This document shows positions 1 through 6,534 of a DNA stretch of 11,461 nt, piece by piece (the stretch's first letter is position 1; each line of letters starts with the position of its first letter). The stretch is from an uncultured Flavobacterium sp. (lineage in GTDB: Bacteria > Bacteroidota > Bacteroidia > Flavobacteriales > Flavobacteriaceae). The notes under the pieces were generated by a model that was not told where the DNA came from, did not search any database, and saw nothing but the letters and a program-made list of their open reading frames with translations. The stretch lies in NCBI RefSeq assembly GCF_946479975.1, contig NZ_CAMLIX010000167.1, forward strand, positions 1-11,461, written 5' to 3'. The position numbers and the translations under genes were made by a program.

Positions 1-2139
1 GGTTGTTTCCAAACATTCTGCTGGTAAAAACGATTCGTTTGCGATGGCGTCAATATCCATTTCATAACCGCTTTCGCGAATTAGAATCAGGATTTTACGC
101 GCTACGTCGATACCGCTTAAATCGATTTTTGGATCTGGTTCTGTGAAACCTTGAACTCCGGCTTCTTTTACCACATCGTGGAAAGAATTATTCTTATCAA
201 AATTGTTGAAAATAAAGTTCAAACTTCCTGATAAAACGGCCTGAATTTTATGCACTTTATCGCCAGATGCAATAAGGTTTTTTACGGTATCTATAATTGG
301 CAGTCCCGCACCAACATTCGTTTCAAACAAGAAAGGAGCGTTGTATTGACGAGATAAGCTTTTTAATTTTTTATAGTTATCATAAGCAGATGAACAAGCA
401 ATTTTGTTACAGGTTACTACCGCAATACTTTCTTTTAAGAATTTCTCATAAGCTTCAGAAACCGTTGCATTTGCAGTAATATCAACAAAAATGCTGTTAC
501 GTAAATTCAGTTCTTTTGCTTTCTTGATGAATTCTTCAATACTTGCTGGTTCACCTTCGCTTAAAGCGGCATCCCAACTTTTTAGAGAAATTCCGTCTTC
601 ATCAAAAATCATTTTTCTTGAATTTGATAAAGCGATTACACGAACATTAATCTTTAAAACCTCTTTTAAGAATTTCTTCTGGCTGTGAATCTGCTCGATG
701 AATTTTTCACCCACATTTCCAACTCCCATTACAAACAAATTCAGCTGTTTTGTATTTTCTTCAAAGAAGTTTTCGTGTAAAGTATTCAACGCTTTTTTAA
801 CATCTCTTTCGTTAATTACAGTCGAAATATTTCTTTCAGAAGCACCTTGCGCAATCGCACGAATGTTTACGTTATTTTTTCCTAAAGTGCTGAACATTCT
901 TCCGCTTAAACCTTGGTGGTTTTTCATGTTTTCACCCACCAAAGCAATAATGCAAAGGTCTTTTTCTACATAACAAGGATCGATTTTGTTCTGCGAAATT
1001 TCGATTTCAAAAGCTTTATTAATTGCAGCTTCGGCATTATCAGCATCAGAATTTAAAATTCCAATACAAATTGAATGCTCAGAAGAAGCCTGAGTAATAA
1101 AAATTACGTTGATTTTTTCCTGAGACAATACTTCAAACAAACGACGAGAAGAACCTGCAACACCAATCATTCCCGGACCTTCAAGCGTTAAAAGTGAAAT
1201 ATTGTCAATATGACTAATTCCTTTTACAACAGTATCTTTAGATAAAACGGTATCAGAAATCAATGTTCCTACAGCTTCCGGCTCAAAAGTATTTTTGATT
1301 AAAATCGGAATGTTTTTTCTTAAAACTGGCTGAATTGTCGGCGGATACAACACTTTTGCTCCAAAGTGCGACAATTCCATTGCCTCTTGATAGGAGATAT
1401 TTGCAATTGGCTGTGCTTGTTTTACAATTTTCGGATTTGCTGTAAACATTCCATTTACGTCAGTCCAAATTTCCAATTGTTCAGCATCTAAAGCTCCAGC
1501 GATAATTGCTGCAGTATAATCAGACCCGCCACGGCCTAAAGTCGAAGTGATTCCGTCTGTAGTCTGCGCGATAAATCCAGGAAGAATATTGATTTTTGAC
1601 TCGTTTTGAGCAAAATAATCTTTTATTAATTGATTTGAAACTTCGAAGTTAACAACCGCTTTTCCGAAGTTATTGTCTGTTTTAATTAGCTCACGACTGT
1701 CTTTATAAACTGCATCGCTGTTAATTTGCTGATATGCTTTTGCAATAATAAACGAAGAAAGCAATTCTCCAAAACTCAAAATAGTATCGGCAGTTCTTGG
1801 AGATAATTCGCCCAATAAGAAACATCCGTCTAATAAAGTTTCTAAATGATTGATGATTCTTTTTACGTGACTTAACAAACTGCTTTGCTCGCTTACGGGA
1901 ATTAATTCTTTTAAAGTGTCAAGATGTTTTTTCTCGATTTCTGCCACAACTTCTCTAAAGCTTTCGTCATTTGCTGCTGCTTTTGCTGCCGCCAACTGCA
2001 ATAAATCGGTTACTTTGCTTAAAGCAGAAACTACTACAACTAGTTGATCTTTCTCTGCTTTTTGTTTGACTATTTCAAGAACGAGTTTTATATTTTGAGC
2101 ATTGGCTACCGAAGTTCCGCCAAATTTTAATACTTTCAT
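1..2139 (-). CDS. thrA: Bifunctional aspartate kinase / homoserine dehydrogenase I (partial, C-terminus off the left edge)
   Basis: This cytoplasmic enzyme catalyses the first step (aspartate to aspartyl phosphate) and third step (aspartate semialdehyde to homoserine) of threonine/methionine biosynthesis. The ATG at 2137-2139 opens 713 uninterrupted codons down to base 1. The family is usually about 810-820 residues, so roughly the last 100 are missing. The kinase signature KFGGTS lies at residues 5-10, GRGGSD at 202-207 and the TDVNG segment near 226-230. ACT-type regulatory sequence follows at about 310-450 (LEGPGMIGVAGSSRRLF, then NVNIRAIAQGASERNIS). The dehydrogenase half begins with the dinucleotide-binding motif GVGNVG at 472-477. 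It continues with TCNK (576-579), ETNVGAGLPI (606-615), LSGSLNFIF (636-644) and GFTEPDPKIDLSG (664-676). All key motifs are intact and there is no frameshift. It is preceded by a long leader with a Thr/Ile-rich peptide; thrB and thrC would be expected downstream, outside the window. Confidence 0.97.
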   Translation of the reverse strand, partial: MKVLKFGGTSVANAQNIKLVLEIVKQKAEKDQLVVVVSALSKVTDLLQLAAAKAAANDESFREVVAEIEKKHLDTLKELIPVSEQSSLLSHVKRIINHLETLLDGCFLLGELSPRTADTILSFGELLSSFIIAKAYQQINSDAVYKDSRELIKTDNNFGKAVVNFEVSNQLIKDYFAQNESKINILPGFIAQTTDGITSTLGRGGSDYTAAIIAGALDAEQLEIWTDVNGMFTANPKIVKQAQPIANISYQEAMELSHFGAKVLYPPTIQPVLRKNIPILIKNTFEPEAVGTLISDTVLSKDTVVKGISHIDNISLLTLEGPGMIGVAGSSRRLFEVLSQEKINVIFITQASSEHSICIGILNSDADNAEAAINKAFEIEISQNKIDPCYVEKDLCIIALVGENMKNHQGLSGRMFSTLGKNNVNIRAIAQGASERNISTVINERDVKKALNTLHENFFEENTKQLNLFVMGVGNVGEKFIEQIHSQKKFLKEVLKINVRVIALSNSRKMIFDEDGISLKSWDAALSEGEPASIEEFIKKAKELNLRNSIFVDITANATVSEAYEKFLKESIAVVTCNKIACSSAYDNYKKLKSLSRQYNAPFLFETNVGAGLPIIDTVKNLIASGDKVHKIQAVLSGSLNFIFNNFDKNNSFHDVVKEAGVQGFTEPDPKIDLSGIDVARKILILIRESGYEMDIDAIANESFLPAECLETT

Positions 2140-2161
2140 TTTATGATATTTTTCTTAGTTG

Positions 2162-2224
2162 CAAAGGTTTTGAGTAACAAAGGTTCAAAGGTTTTCAACT
2201 GTGAACTGTAACTTAAAACTGTGA
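2162..2224. repeat. Degenerate 8-mer repeats (CAAAGGTT and AACTGTGA) in the thrA leader
   Basis: CAAAGGTT occurs at 2162-2169, 2178-2185 and 2186-2193, the last two in direct tandem. It is followed by AACTGTGA-like units at 2197-2204, 2204-2211 (AACTGTAA) and 2217-2224. The block sits just upstream of the thrA start and inside its predicted transcript. Read on the minus strand, CAAAGGTT is AACCTTTG, which differs from the Bacteroidota -7 consensus TAnnTTTG only in its first base. The block could therefore hold a secondary promoter, or simply be intergenic repeat sequence. Confidence 0.6.
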
Positions 2225-2230
2225 CTGCTG

Positions 2231-2252
2231 TTTTTTTCTTTTCTTTTCTTTT
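2231..2252. repeat. Short CTTTT tandem tract
   Basis: Seven T's are followed by three tandem CTTTT units (2238-2252). On the minus (thrA) strand this becomes a purine tract of GAAAAG repeats, roughly 90-115 nt before the thrA start. Such a tract would leave the leader RNA unstructured here. It is simple-sequence DNA that could vary in copy number between strains. It is too far from the start codon to act as a ribosome binding site. Confidence 0.55.
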
Positions 2253-2295
2253 GATGCAATAGTTTTTATGTATCCAATGCCTTTCTTCTTTTTAG

Positions 2296-2337
2296 AAAAA
2301 AGTATAGATAACCTGAATTATATGTAAAAATGTATAC
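2296..2337 (-). terminator. Weak candidate attenuator hairpin with U tract
   Basis: On the minus strand, GUAUA (2337-2333) can pair with UAUAC (2306-2302). The stem is extended by G-U wobbles and followed at once by six U's (2301-2296). A smaller AUAA/UUAU hairpin can form in the loop. The position, just after the thr leader peptide stop codon, is where an attenuator terminator should be. The stem is A/U-rich and weak, so this is only a candidate. No stronger hairpin with a U tract was found between the leader peptide and thrA. Confidence 0.3.
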
Positions 2338-2347
2338 CCCTAAGGGG
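2337..2347 (-). promoter_or_regulatory. GC hairpin at the leader-peptide stop codon
   Basis: The 11-base inverted repeat has CCCC and GGGG arms around a three-base loop. The loop sits over the leader-peptide stop codon (2340-2342), in an otherwise A+T-rich leader. A ribosome finishing the peptide, or stalled on the Thr codons just before it, would cover the 5' arm (2344-2347). That would free the 3' arm (2337-2340) for other pairings. The regulatory role is inferred from the position. Confidence 0.45.
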
Positions 2348-2441
2348 TTGTAGTTGTTGTAGTAAAAATAATGATAGCAACAATTGCAGTTCTAGATTGA
2401 ACTGTCATTGTAGATTGATATTTTGCGCTGTTGTTTCTCAT
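2340..2441 (-). CDS. thr operon leader peptide (Ile/Thr-rich, attenuator type)
   Basis: This 33-codon ORF lies about 200 bases upstream of thrA on the same strand. Its C-terminus reads AIVAIIIFTTTTTTP and then stops. Six consecutive threonine codons (ACT ACA ACA ACT ACA ACC) directly follow an isoleucine-rich run (ATT, then ATC ATT ATT). This is the composition of leader peptides that sense charged tRNA-Thr and tRNA-Ile in front of enterobacterial thr operons, and thrA is the downstream gene. A second in-frame ATG at 2406-2408 would give a 22-residue peptide. It is the better start if transcription begins near 2450, because the first ATG would then have only about a 7-nt leader. No Shine-Dalgarno sequence is visible at either start, as expected for Bacteroidota. 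The stop codon lies in the loop of a small GC hairpin. That the peptide is translated and controls thrA is inferred from composition and position. Confidence 0.8.
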   Translation of the reverse strand: MRNNSAKYQSTMTVQSRTAIVAIIIFTTTTTTP

Positions 2442-2453
2442 TATTTGATTTTT

Positions 2454-2461
2454 CAAAAGTA
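2454..2461 (-). promoter_or_regulatory. Candidate thrA-leader promoter (-7 element TACTTTTG)
   Basis: TACTTTTG on the minus strand matches the Bacteroidota -7 consensus TAnnTTTG. It would start transcription near 2447-2450, just ahead of the leader peptide and about 310 nt before thrA. The -33 region is poor: only a T run (around 2481-2485) occurs at the right spacing, with no TTG. Confidence 0.5.
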
Positions 2462-2541
2462 CAGTTTTTAAGTAGGATTAAAAATTCATGTGGCCTTTTT
2501 GCGAATATTTTAATAATTCAAATTTCAAAAAATTAATAATG

Positions 2542-2564
2542 AGTATTTGTTAAAATTAAATACT
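2542..2564. promoter_or_regulatory. Inverted repeat AGTATTT / AAATACT
   Basis: Seven-base arms at 2542-2548 and 2558-2564 are separated by nine A+T-rich bases in the thrA-hutH intergenic region. The layout is operator-like, but in DNA this A+T-rich such repeats also arise by chance. It lies about 80 bases upstream of the candidate thr promoter and about 230 bases upstream of hutH. Confidence 0.25.
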
Positions 2565-2647
2565 GTAATCTGAGGTTTTGATATATTTAAGGTTTGATTT
2601 TTTGGTAATAACCATCCTACAACGAATTGATTTTTAACGAAAAACTA

Positions 2648-2668
2648 ACTTTAAATCCTATTTAAAGT
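2648..2668. promoter_or_regulatory. 21-base palindrome, possible operator upstream of hutH
   Basis: The arms ACTTTAAAT (2648-2656) and ATTTAAAGT (2660-2668) are perfect reverse complements around a CCT spacer. There is no T tract after it, so it is not a good terminator. A symmetric site of two 9-base half-sites, about 128 bases before the hutH start, is a plausible transcription-factor binding site. No regulator gene is nearby to pair with it. Confidence 0.4.
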
Positions 2669-2742
2669 CAAAATACAGCATTATGAAATAAATAAAAGGA
2701 TGGAATGGGTTGAAAGCAATTTTTAATTATTGTGATAAAATG

Positions 2743-2773
2743 TTGCTTTTTAATATTGATTTGTTGAATTTTG
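2743..2773 (+). promoter_or_regulatory. Weak candidate hutH promoter
   Basis: TTG (2743-2745), a 20-base spacer and GAATTTTG (2766-2773) match the TTG / TAnnTTTG consensus with one mismatch in the -7 element. Transcription would start about 15-18 bases before the hutH ATG. No better match was found in the intergenic region. Confidence 0.35.
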
Positions 2774-2795
2774 ACGTCTTAAATTGAAAAACATT

Positions 2796-4310
2796 ATGAG
2801 AGATATTCATTATATAAGTACTGAAACCATAAATTTAGAAACCTTACACGAGATTTTAAGCCAAAATAAAATGCTTGAATTGTCTGAAGAGGCAAAAGTG
2901 AATGTTCAGAAATGCCGTGATTATTTAGATAAAAAAATGGAGTCGGATACGGCGCCAATTTACGGTATCAATACAGGTTTTGGATCTTTATATAGTGTAA
3001 AAATCTCAAATGAAAATTTATCTAAACTTCAGGAAAATTTAGTAAAGTCTCACGCTTGCGGAACAGGCGAGGAAGTTCCCGTAGAGATTGTAAAAATGAT
3101 GTTGCTTCTTAAAATTCAATCTTTAAGTTACGGACATTCTGGAATTCAGTTGATTACATTACAACGATTAATTGATTTTTATAATAATGACATTCTTCCA
3201 ATAATATATACACAAGGTTCGCTTGGAGCTTCTGGAGATTTGGCGCCATTGGCACATATGTCATTGCCTTTAATAGGAGAAGGAATTGTTCTTTTTGAAG
3301 GAAAAAAAGTAGCTTCTGCTGAGGTTTTGAAACAGTTTAACTGGGAACCAATCGTTTTGCAGTCAAAAGAAGGTTTGGCTTTATTGAACGGAACACAATT
3401 TATGAGTGCATACGGAGCTCATATTTTAATTAAAGCTTATAAATATTCTTATTTAGCCGATTTAATTGGAACTATTTCTTTGGAAGGTTTTGATGGAAGA
3501 ATCGAGCCATTTAATGAATTGATACATTATATACGTCCGCACAAAGGACAAATTGTAACGGCGCAGCGCATTACTGAATTTTTAGACGGAAGCGAAATTA
3601 TTACTCAAGAAAAGAAACACGTTCAAGATCCATATTCTTTCAGATGTATGCCACAGGTTCACGGTGCTTCGAAAGATGCGATTGATTATGTTAGAAAAGT
3701 TTTCAAAACAGAAATTAATTCGGTTACTGATAATCCGAATATATTTATTGAGGCAGATCAGATTATTTCTGGAGGGAATTTCCACGGTCAGCCATTAGCT
3801 TTAGCTCTTGATTTTATGGCAATTGCTTTGGCAGAAATAGGCAGCATTTCAGAAAGAAGAACCTATCAATTAATTTCTGGATTAAGAAATCTTCCTGCAT
3901 TTTTGGTTGATAATCCAGGTTTAAATTCAGGATTAATGATTCCGCAATATACAGCTGCAAGTATTGCAAGTCAAAACAAGCAATTGGCAACTCCATCAAG
4001 TATTGATAGTATTGTTTCGAGTAACGGACAAGAAGACCATGTGAGCATGGGAGCAAATGGAGCGACAAAAGCCTTACGAATTTTAGATAATTTAGAGCGT
4101 ATTCTAGCCATTGAATTGTTGAATGCTTCACAAGCGATTGCGTATAGAGAACCGCTAAAATCAAGCGAGTTTATCGAAATGTTCTTAAATAGCTATAGAG
4201 AAGTGGTGCCTTTGGTGAAAGAAGACAGAATCTTACATAATGATATAGAAAATACAGTGGAGTTCTTGGATAGTTTCCAAATAGAAAACGATTTGTTAAC
4301 AATGGCTTAA
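2796..4310 (+). CDS. hutH: Histidine ammonia-lyase
   Basis: This cytosolic enzyme removes ammonia from L-histidine to give urocanate, the first step of histidine degradation. The active site uses an MIO cofactor formed from an internal Ala-Ser-Gly triplet. Numbered from the ATG at 2796 (504 residues, normal family length), the triplet is at 145-147 within GSLGASGDLAPLAH. Other expected active-site residues are present: Tyr56 (YGINTGFG), His86 (SHACGTG), Asn198 (NGTQ), Tyr280 and Arg283 (YSFRC), and Glu413 (GQEDHVSMG). The SH pair at 85-86 fits histidine lyases rather than the tyrosine- or phenylalanine-specific relatives, which carry HL or FL there. An in-frame TTG at 2784 would add four residues; I prefer the ATG because it matches the usual family N-terminus. 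No hutU, hutI or hutG is adjacent, so the rest of the pathway would have to be elsewhere. The next gene starts 48 bases downstream behind its own promoter-like sequence. Confidence 0.95.
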   Translation: MRDIHYISTETINLETLHEILSQNKMLELSEEAKVNVQKCRDYLDKKMESDTAPIYGINTGFGSLYSVKISNENLSKLQENLVKSHACGTGEEVPVEIVKMMLLLKIQSLSYGHSGIQLITLQRLIDFYNNDILPIIYTQGSLGASGDLAPLAHMSLPLIGEGIVLFEGKKVASAEVLKQFNWEPIVLQSKEGLALLNGTQFMSAYGAHILIKAYKYSYLADLIGTISLEGFDGRIEPFNELIHYIRPHKGQIVTAQRITEFLDGSEIITQEKKHVQDPYSFRCMPQVHGASKDAIDYVRKVFKTEINSVTDNPNIFIEADQIISGGNFHGQPLALALDFMAIALAEIGSISERRTYQLISGLRNLPAFLVDNPGLNSGLMIPQYTAASIASQNKQLATPSSIDSIVSSNGQEDHVSMGANGATKALRILDNLERILAIELLNASQAIAYREPLKSSEFIEMFLNSYREVVPLVKEDRILHNDIENTVEFLDSFQIENDLLTMA

Positions 4311-4312
4311 CA

Positions 4313-4339
4313 TTGCAAAATATTAATGAAGTAATTTTG
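4313..4339 (+). promoter_or_regulatory. Candidate promoter of the phosphate-uptake pair
   Basis: TTG (4313-4315), a 16-base spacer and TAATTTTG (4332-4339) fit the Bacteroidota TTG / TAnnTTTG consensus, with the -7 element perfect. It lies in the 48-base gap after hutH and would start transcription only about 10-15 bases before the DUF47 gene. This suggests the phosphate genes do not depend on hutH transcription. There is no hairpin between hutH and this site. Confidence 0.55.
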
Positions 4340-4358
4340 CACTATCAAAAATAAACAA

Positions 4359-5003
4359 ATGTCAATAAACAGTATTTTCCAATTTTTAGTACCGAAAGAC
4401 AAAAAATTCTTTCCACTTTTTGAAGAAGCATCAAGTAATTTAATTGAATTAGCTTCTAACTTACACGAAGCTGTAAATTTACCATTGAAAGAAAGAGAAA
4501 TTCTTTTTCAAAAGATTGACGAACTAGAACAAAAAGGAGAAGACATTACTCGTCAGACGAACTTGGAGTTAAGCAGAAACTTTATAACTCCATTTGATAG
4601 AGAAGATATTCACACCTTAATTACTTCAATTGATAACGTTGCCGATTACCTTCATGGTGCATCAAGCCGTATGAGATTGTATCAAGTTGATAAGATTACA
4701 AAATCTATCAGAAAAATGACAGAAATCAATCTTGAAGCTTGTCAAAATATTGACAGTGCTGTGAAAGAATTGAGAAATTTAAAGAATTTCAAAGTCATTA
4801 AAGACGCTTGTACTAGAATTAATAAACTAGAAAACAAGTCTGATAACGTATATAACAAAGCAGTTTTTGAAATTTTTGAAAACGAAACAGACGCTAAAAA
4901 TATCATTAAATATAAAGAGGTGTTATCTGTTTTAGAATCAGCAACAGACAAATGTAAGAGTGTTGCGAACATACTAGAATCTATTTCTGTAAAACATTCT
5001 TAA
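4359..5003 (+). CDS. DUF47 / PhoU-like protein, partner of the PiT phosphate transporter
   Basis: This 214-residue, almost entirely helical cytoplasmic protein belongs to the DUF47 (PhoU_div, sometimes called Pit accessory protein) family. Family features seen are an acidic helix with ELEQKGEDI (55-63), the motif FITPFDREDI (75-84) followed by SIDNVADYLHGASS (90-103), and a second repeat with KLENKSDNVY (156-165) and YKEVLSVLESATDKC (185-199). The acidic E/D positions are the kind that bind metal in PhoU-type three-helix bundles. The length is normal for the family. The PiT gene begins 30 bases after its stop on the same strand, a pairing found in many bacteria. A role in regulating or assisting the transporter is therefore likely, but the mechanism is not evident from sequence. 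The ATG at 4359 matches the usual family start. Confidence 0.9.
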   Translation: MSINSIFQFLVPKDKKFFPLFEEASSNLIELASNLHEAVNLPLKEREILFQKIDELEQKGEDITRQTNLELSRNFITPFDREDIHTLITSIDNVADYLHGASSRMRLYQVDKITKSIRKMTEINLEACQNIDSAVKELRNLKNFKVIKDACTRINKLENKSDNVYNKAVFEIFENETDAKNIIKYKEVLSVLESATDKCKSVANILESISVKHS

Positions 5004-5033
5004 TTCAATTTTTCATTCTGAAGTTATAATTTT

Positions 5034-6374
5034 ATGACGCTACTTATATTAATTATAGTACTAGCCCTAATTTTTGATTACATCAATGGTTTTCATGATG
5101 CGGCAAATGCTATAGCGACTGTTGTTGCCACAAAGGTACTGACGCCTTTTCAAGCCGTTCTTTGGGCAGCATTTTTTAACTTTTTAGCTTATTGGGTTTT
5201 CGGATTTGGTGTTGCAGATACTGTTGCTAAAACAGCAGATACAATGCAAATTGACCTAGTTGTTATATTAGCTGGAGTGATTGCTGCAATATGCTGGAAC
5301 TTATTGACTTGGTGGTTAGGAATTCCGTCAAGTTCTTCACATACACTTATTGGAGGTTTTGCTGGTGCTGCTGTTGCGCATGCAATTTCTATTCATGGTT
5401 TTTCAGGCTATGTTGGAGCAGATGGAGCTACACACCATTGGTATGATATTGTAAGCTGGTACAAAGCTGGAAAAGATGGAGGAATGCCTTCGGGTGTTCT
5501 TATAATTATTGCTTTTATTGTTTTAGCTCCCTTGTTAGGGGCGCTAGCCTCGTATTTAATTTCTATTTGGTTATTAAACGCCTCTAGAAAAAATATTGGA
5601 CCAAAGATATTTACAGTAGCATTAATGATTGTAACTATTTGGTTTGTTTATGTGCAAATGATCCCTTATGCAGAAATTATAAAAGATGGACATAAACCTC
5701 GTTTTCCATCTTCTGTCTTTTGGAGTGTTGCATTAGAACCACATAACATTAAATGGCTTTTAGTTGCCTTTATTGTTTTGACAGTTAGTGCTTTTTGTTT
5801 GATCTTTAGTAGTTTGAACCTTCATCAAGCAGATGCTGCTTTAAAGAAAATGCAATTATTGTCTTCTGCGGCTTTTAGTTTAGGTCATGGTGGAAATGAT
5901 TCTCAAAAAGTAATGGGAATTATTGCAGCAGCAGTTGTTGTATATGTTAATACAAATCATGGAGTTAAGATGGATCCGTGGTTAGATGTTGTTCTTCCTT
6001 CTGAGGATGGTGCTTTTAAAATGCCGACATGGATTCCATTAGCTTGTTATTCTGCAATTGCAGCAGGAACCTTAAGTGGTGGTTGGAAAATTGTAAAAAC
6101 AATGGGTTCTAAAATCACAAAAGTAAGTTCATTTGAAGGAGTTGCAGCTGAAACTGCTGGAGCTTTAACACTTTATTTTACAGAACACTTAAAAATTCCA
6201 GTAAGTACAACACATACTATTACAGGATCTATTATTGGAGTAGGATTAACAAAACGTGTTTCTGCAGTTCGCTGGGGAGTTACGGTAAGTTTAATCTGGG
6301 CTTGGGTATTAACAATTCCTATTTCGGCTTTATTAGCTGGTATCGTATACTTTATTTTAAGTGTGTTTATTTAA
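5034..6374 (+). CDS. PiT-family inorganic phosphate transporter
   Basis: This inner-membrane symporter of the PiT family (low-affinity phosphate or metal-phosphate uptake) is 446 residues long. Two inverted copies of the family signature are clear. The N-terminal one has FDYINGFHDAANAIATVV (14-31) and PSSSSHTLIGG (98-108). The C-terminal one has GHGGNDSQKVMG (284-295) and PVSTTHTITGSIIG (389-402). About ten hydrophobic segments are visible, including 1-17, 40-60, 73-97, 152-182, 190-209, 240-260, 290-305, 333-349, 370-383 and 412-446. A loop of about 25-30 residues with GYVGADGATHHWYD sits near 120-150. It is the second gene of a two-gene unit with the DUF47 gene and ends just before a strong hairpin terminator. 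Whether the coupling ion is H+ or Na+ cannot be told from the sequence. Confidence 0.95.
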   Translation: MTLLILIIVLALIFDYINGFHDAANAIATVVATKVLTPFQAVLWAAFFNFLAYWVFGFGVADTVAKTADTMQIDLVVILAGVIAAICWNLLTWWLGIPSSSSHTLIGGFAGAAVAHAISIHGFSGYVGADGATHHWYDIVSWYKAGKDGGMPSGVLIIIAFIVLAPLLGALASYLISIWLLNASRKNIGPKIFTVALMIVTIWFVYVQMIPYAEIIKDGHKPRFPSSVFWSVALEPHNIKWLLVAFIVLTVSAFCLIFSSLNLHQADAALKKMQLLSSAAFSLGHGGNDSQKVMGIIAAAVVVYVNTNHGVKMDPWLDVVLPSEDGAFKMPTWIPLACYSAIAAGTLSGGWKIVKTMGSKITKVSSFEGVAAETAGALTLYFTEHLKIPVSTTHTITGSIIGVGLTKRVSAVRWGVTVSLIWAWVLTIPISALLAGIVYFILSVFI

Positions 6375-6417
6375 ATGATTGCCAAAATGTGATAATTAAT
6401 CATGTTTTTAAAATATA

Positions 6418-6453
6418 AAAAATGCCGATTTCAAATTTGAAATCGGCATTTTT
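6418..6453 (+). terminator. Perfect palindromic terminator after the PiT gene
   Basis: A 36-base perfect palindrome centred on AAATTT has the GC-containing core arms GCCGATTTC and GAAATCGGC and ends in T5. It lies 44 bases beyond the PiT stop and should end the phosphate transcript. Its core is nearly identical to the hairpin after the next gene (7901-7942). Confidence 0.88.
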
Positions 6454-6470
6454 GCTTTATACAATAGACC

Positions 6471-6499
6471 TTTGTTTTGTAGTATTTGGTTTATATTTG
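6471..6499 (+). promoter_or_regulatory. Consensus Bacteroidota promoter of the SUKH gene
   Basis: TTTG (6471-6474), a 17-base spacer and TATATTTG (6492-6499) give a full match to both consensus elements (TTTG and TAnnTTTG). Transcription would start about 6504-6507, leaving a leader of roughly 30 nt before the ATG at 6535. With a terminator immediately upstream, this makes the SUKH gene an independent transcription unit. Confidence 0.7.
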
Positions 6500-6534
6500 T
6501 AATAATAAATAAAATAGAATTTTAGAATAGAAAA

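Larger units (their letters stand above)
2462..2795. other. A+T-rich divergent intergenic region between the thrA leader and hutH
   Basis: No convincing gene is present in these 334 bases; stop codons are frequent in all frames. The stretch must hold the hutH control region and the upstream part of the thrA promoter. It contains two inverted repeats (2542-2564 and 2648-2668) and a weak promoter-like match close to hutH, listed separately. Confidence 0.6.

Noticed and set aside
297..973. Three plus-strand ORFs of 60-91 codons opposite thrA (297-479, 491-688, 698-973)
   Set aside because: They lie wholly antisense to well-conserved thrA coding sequence and have no recognisable protein features, so they are shadow frames.
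2162..2230. CRISPR array or tandem-repeat locus
   Set aside because: The units are only 8 bases, degenerate and without regular spacers, and there are no cas genes nearby.
2140..2450. A riboswitch in the thrA leader
   Set aside because: I could not see the conserved core of any known aptamer class (for example lysine or SAM). The Thr/Ile-rich leader peptide explains the long leader better.
3582..4164. Two minus-strand ORFs (67 and 116 codons) opposite hutH
   Set aside because: They are antisense to conserved hutH motifs including the Glu413 segment. Their composition is what a reverse frame of an A+T-rich gene gives.
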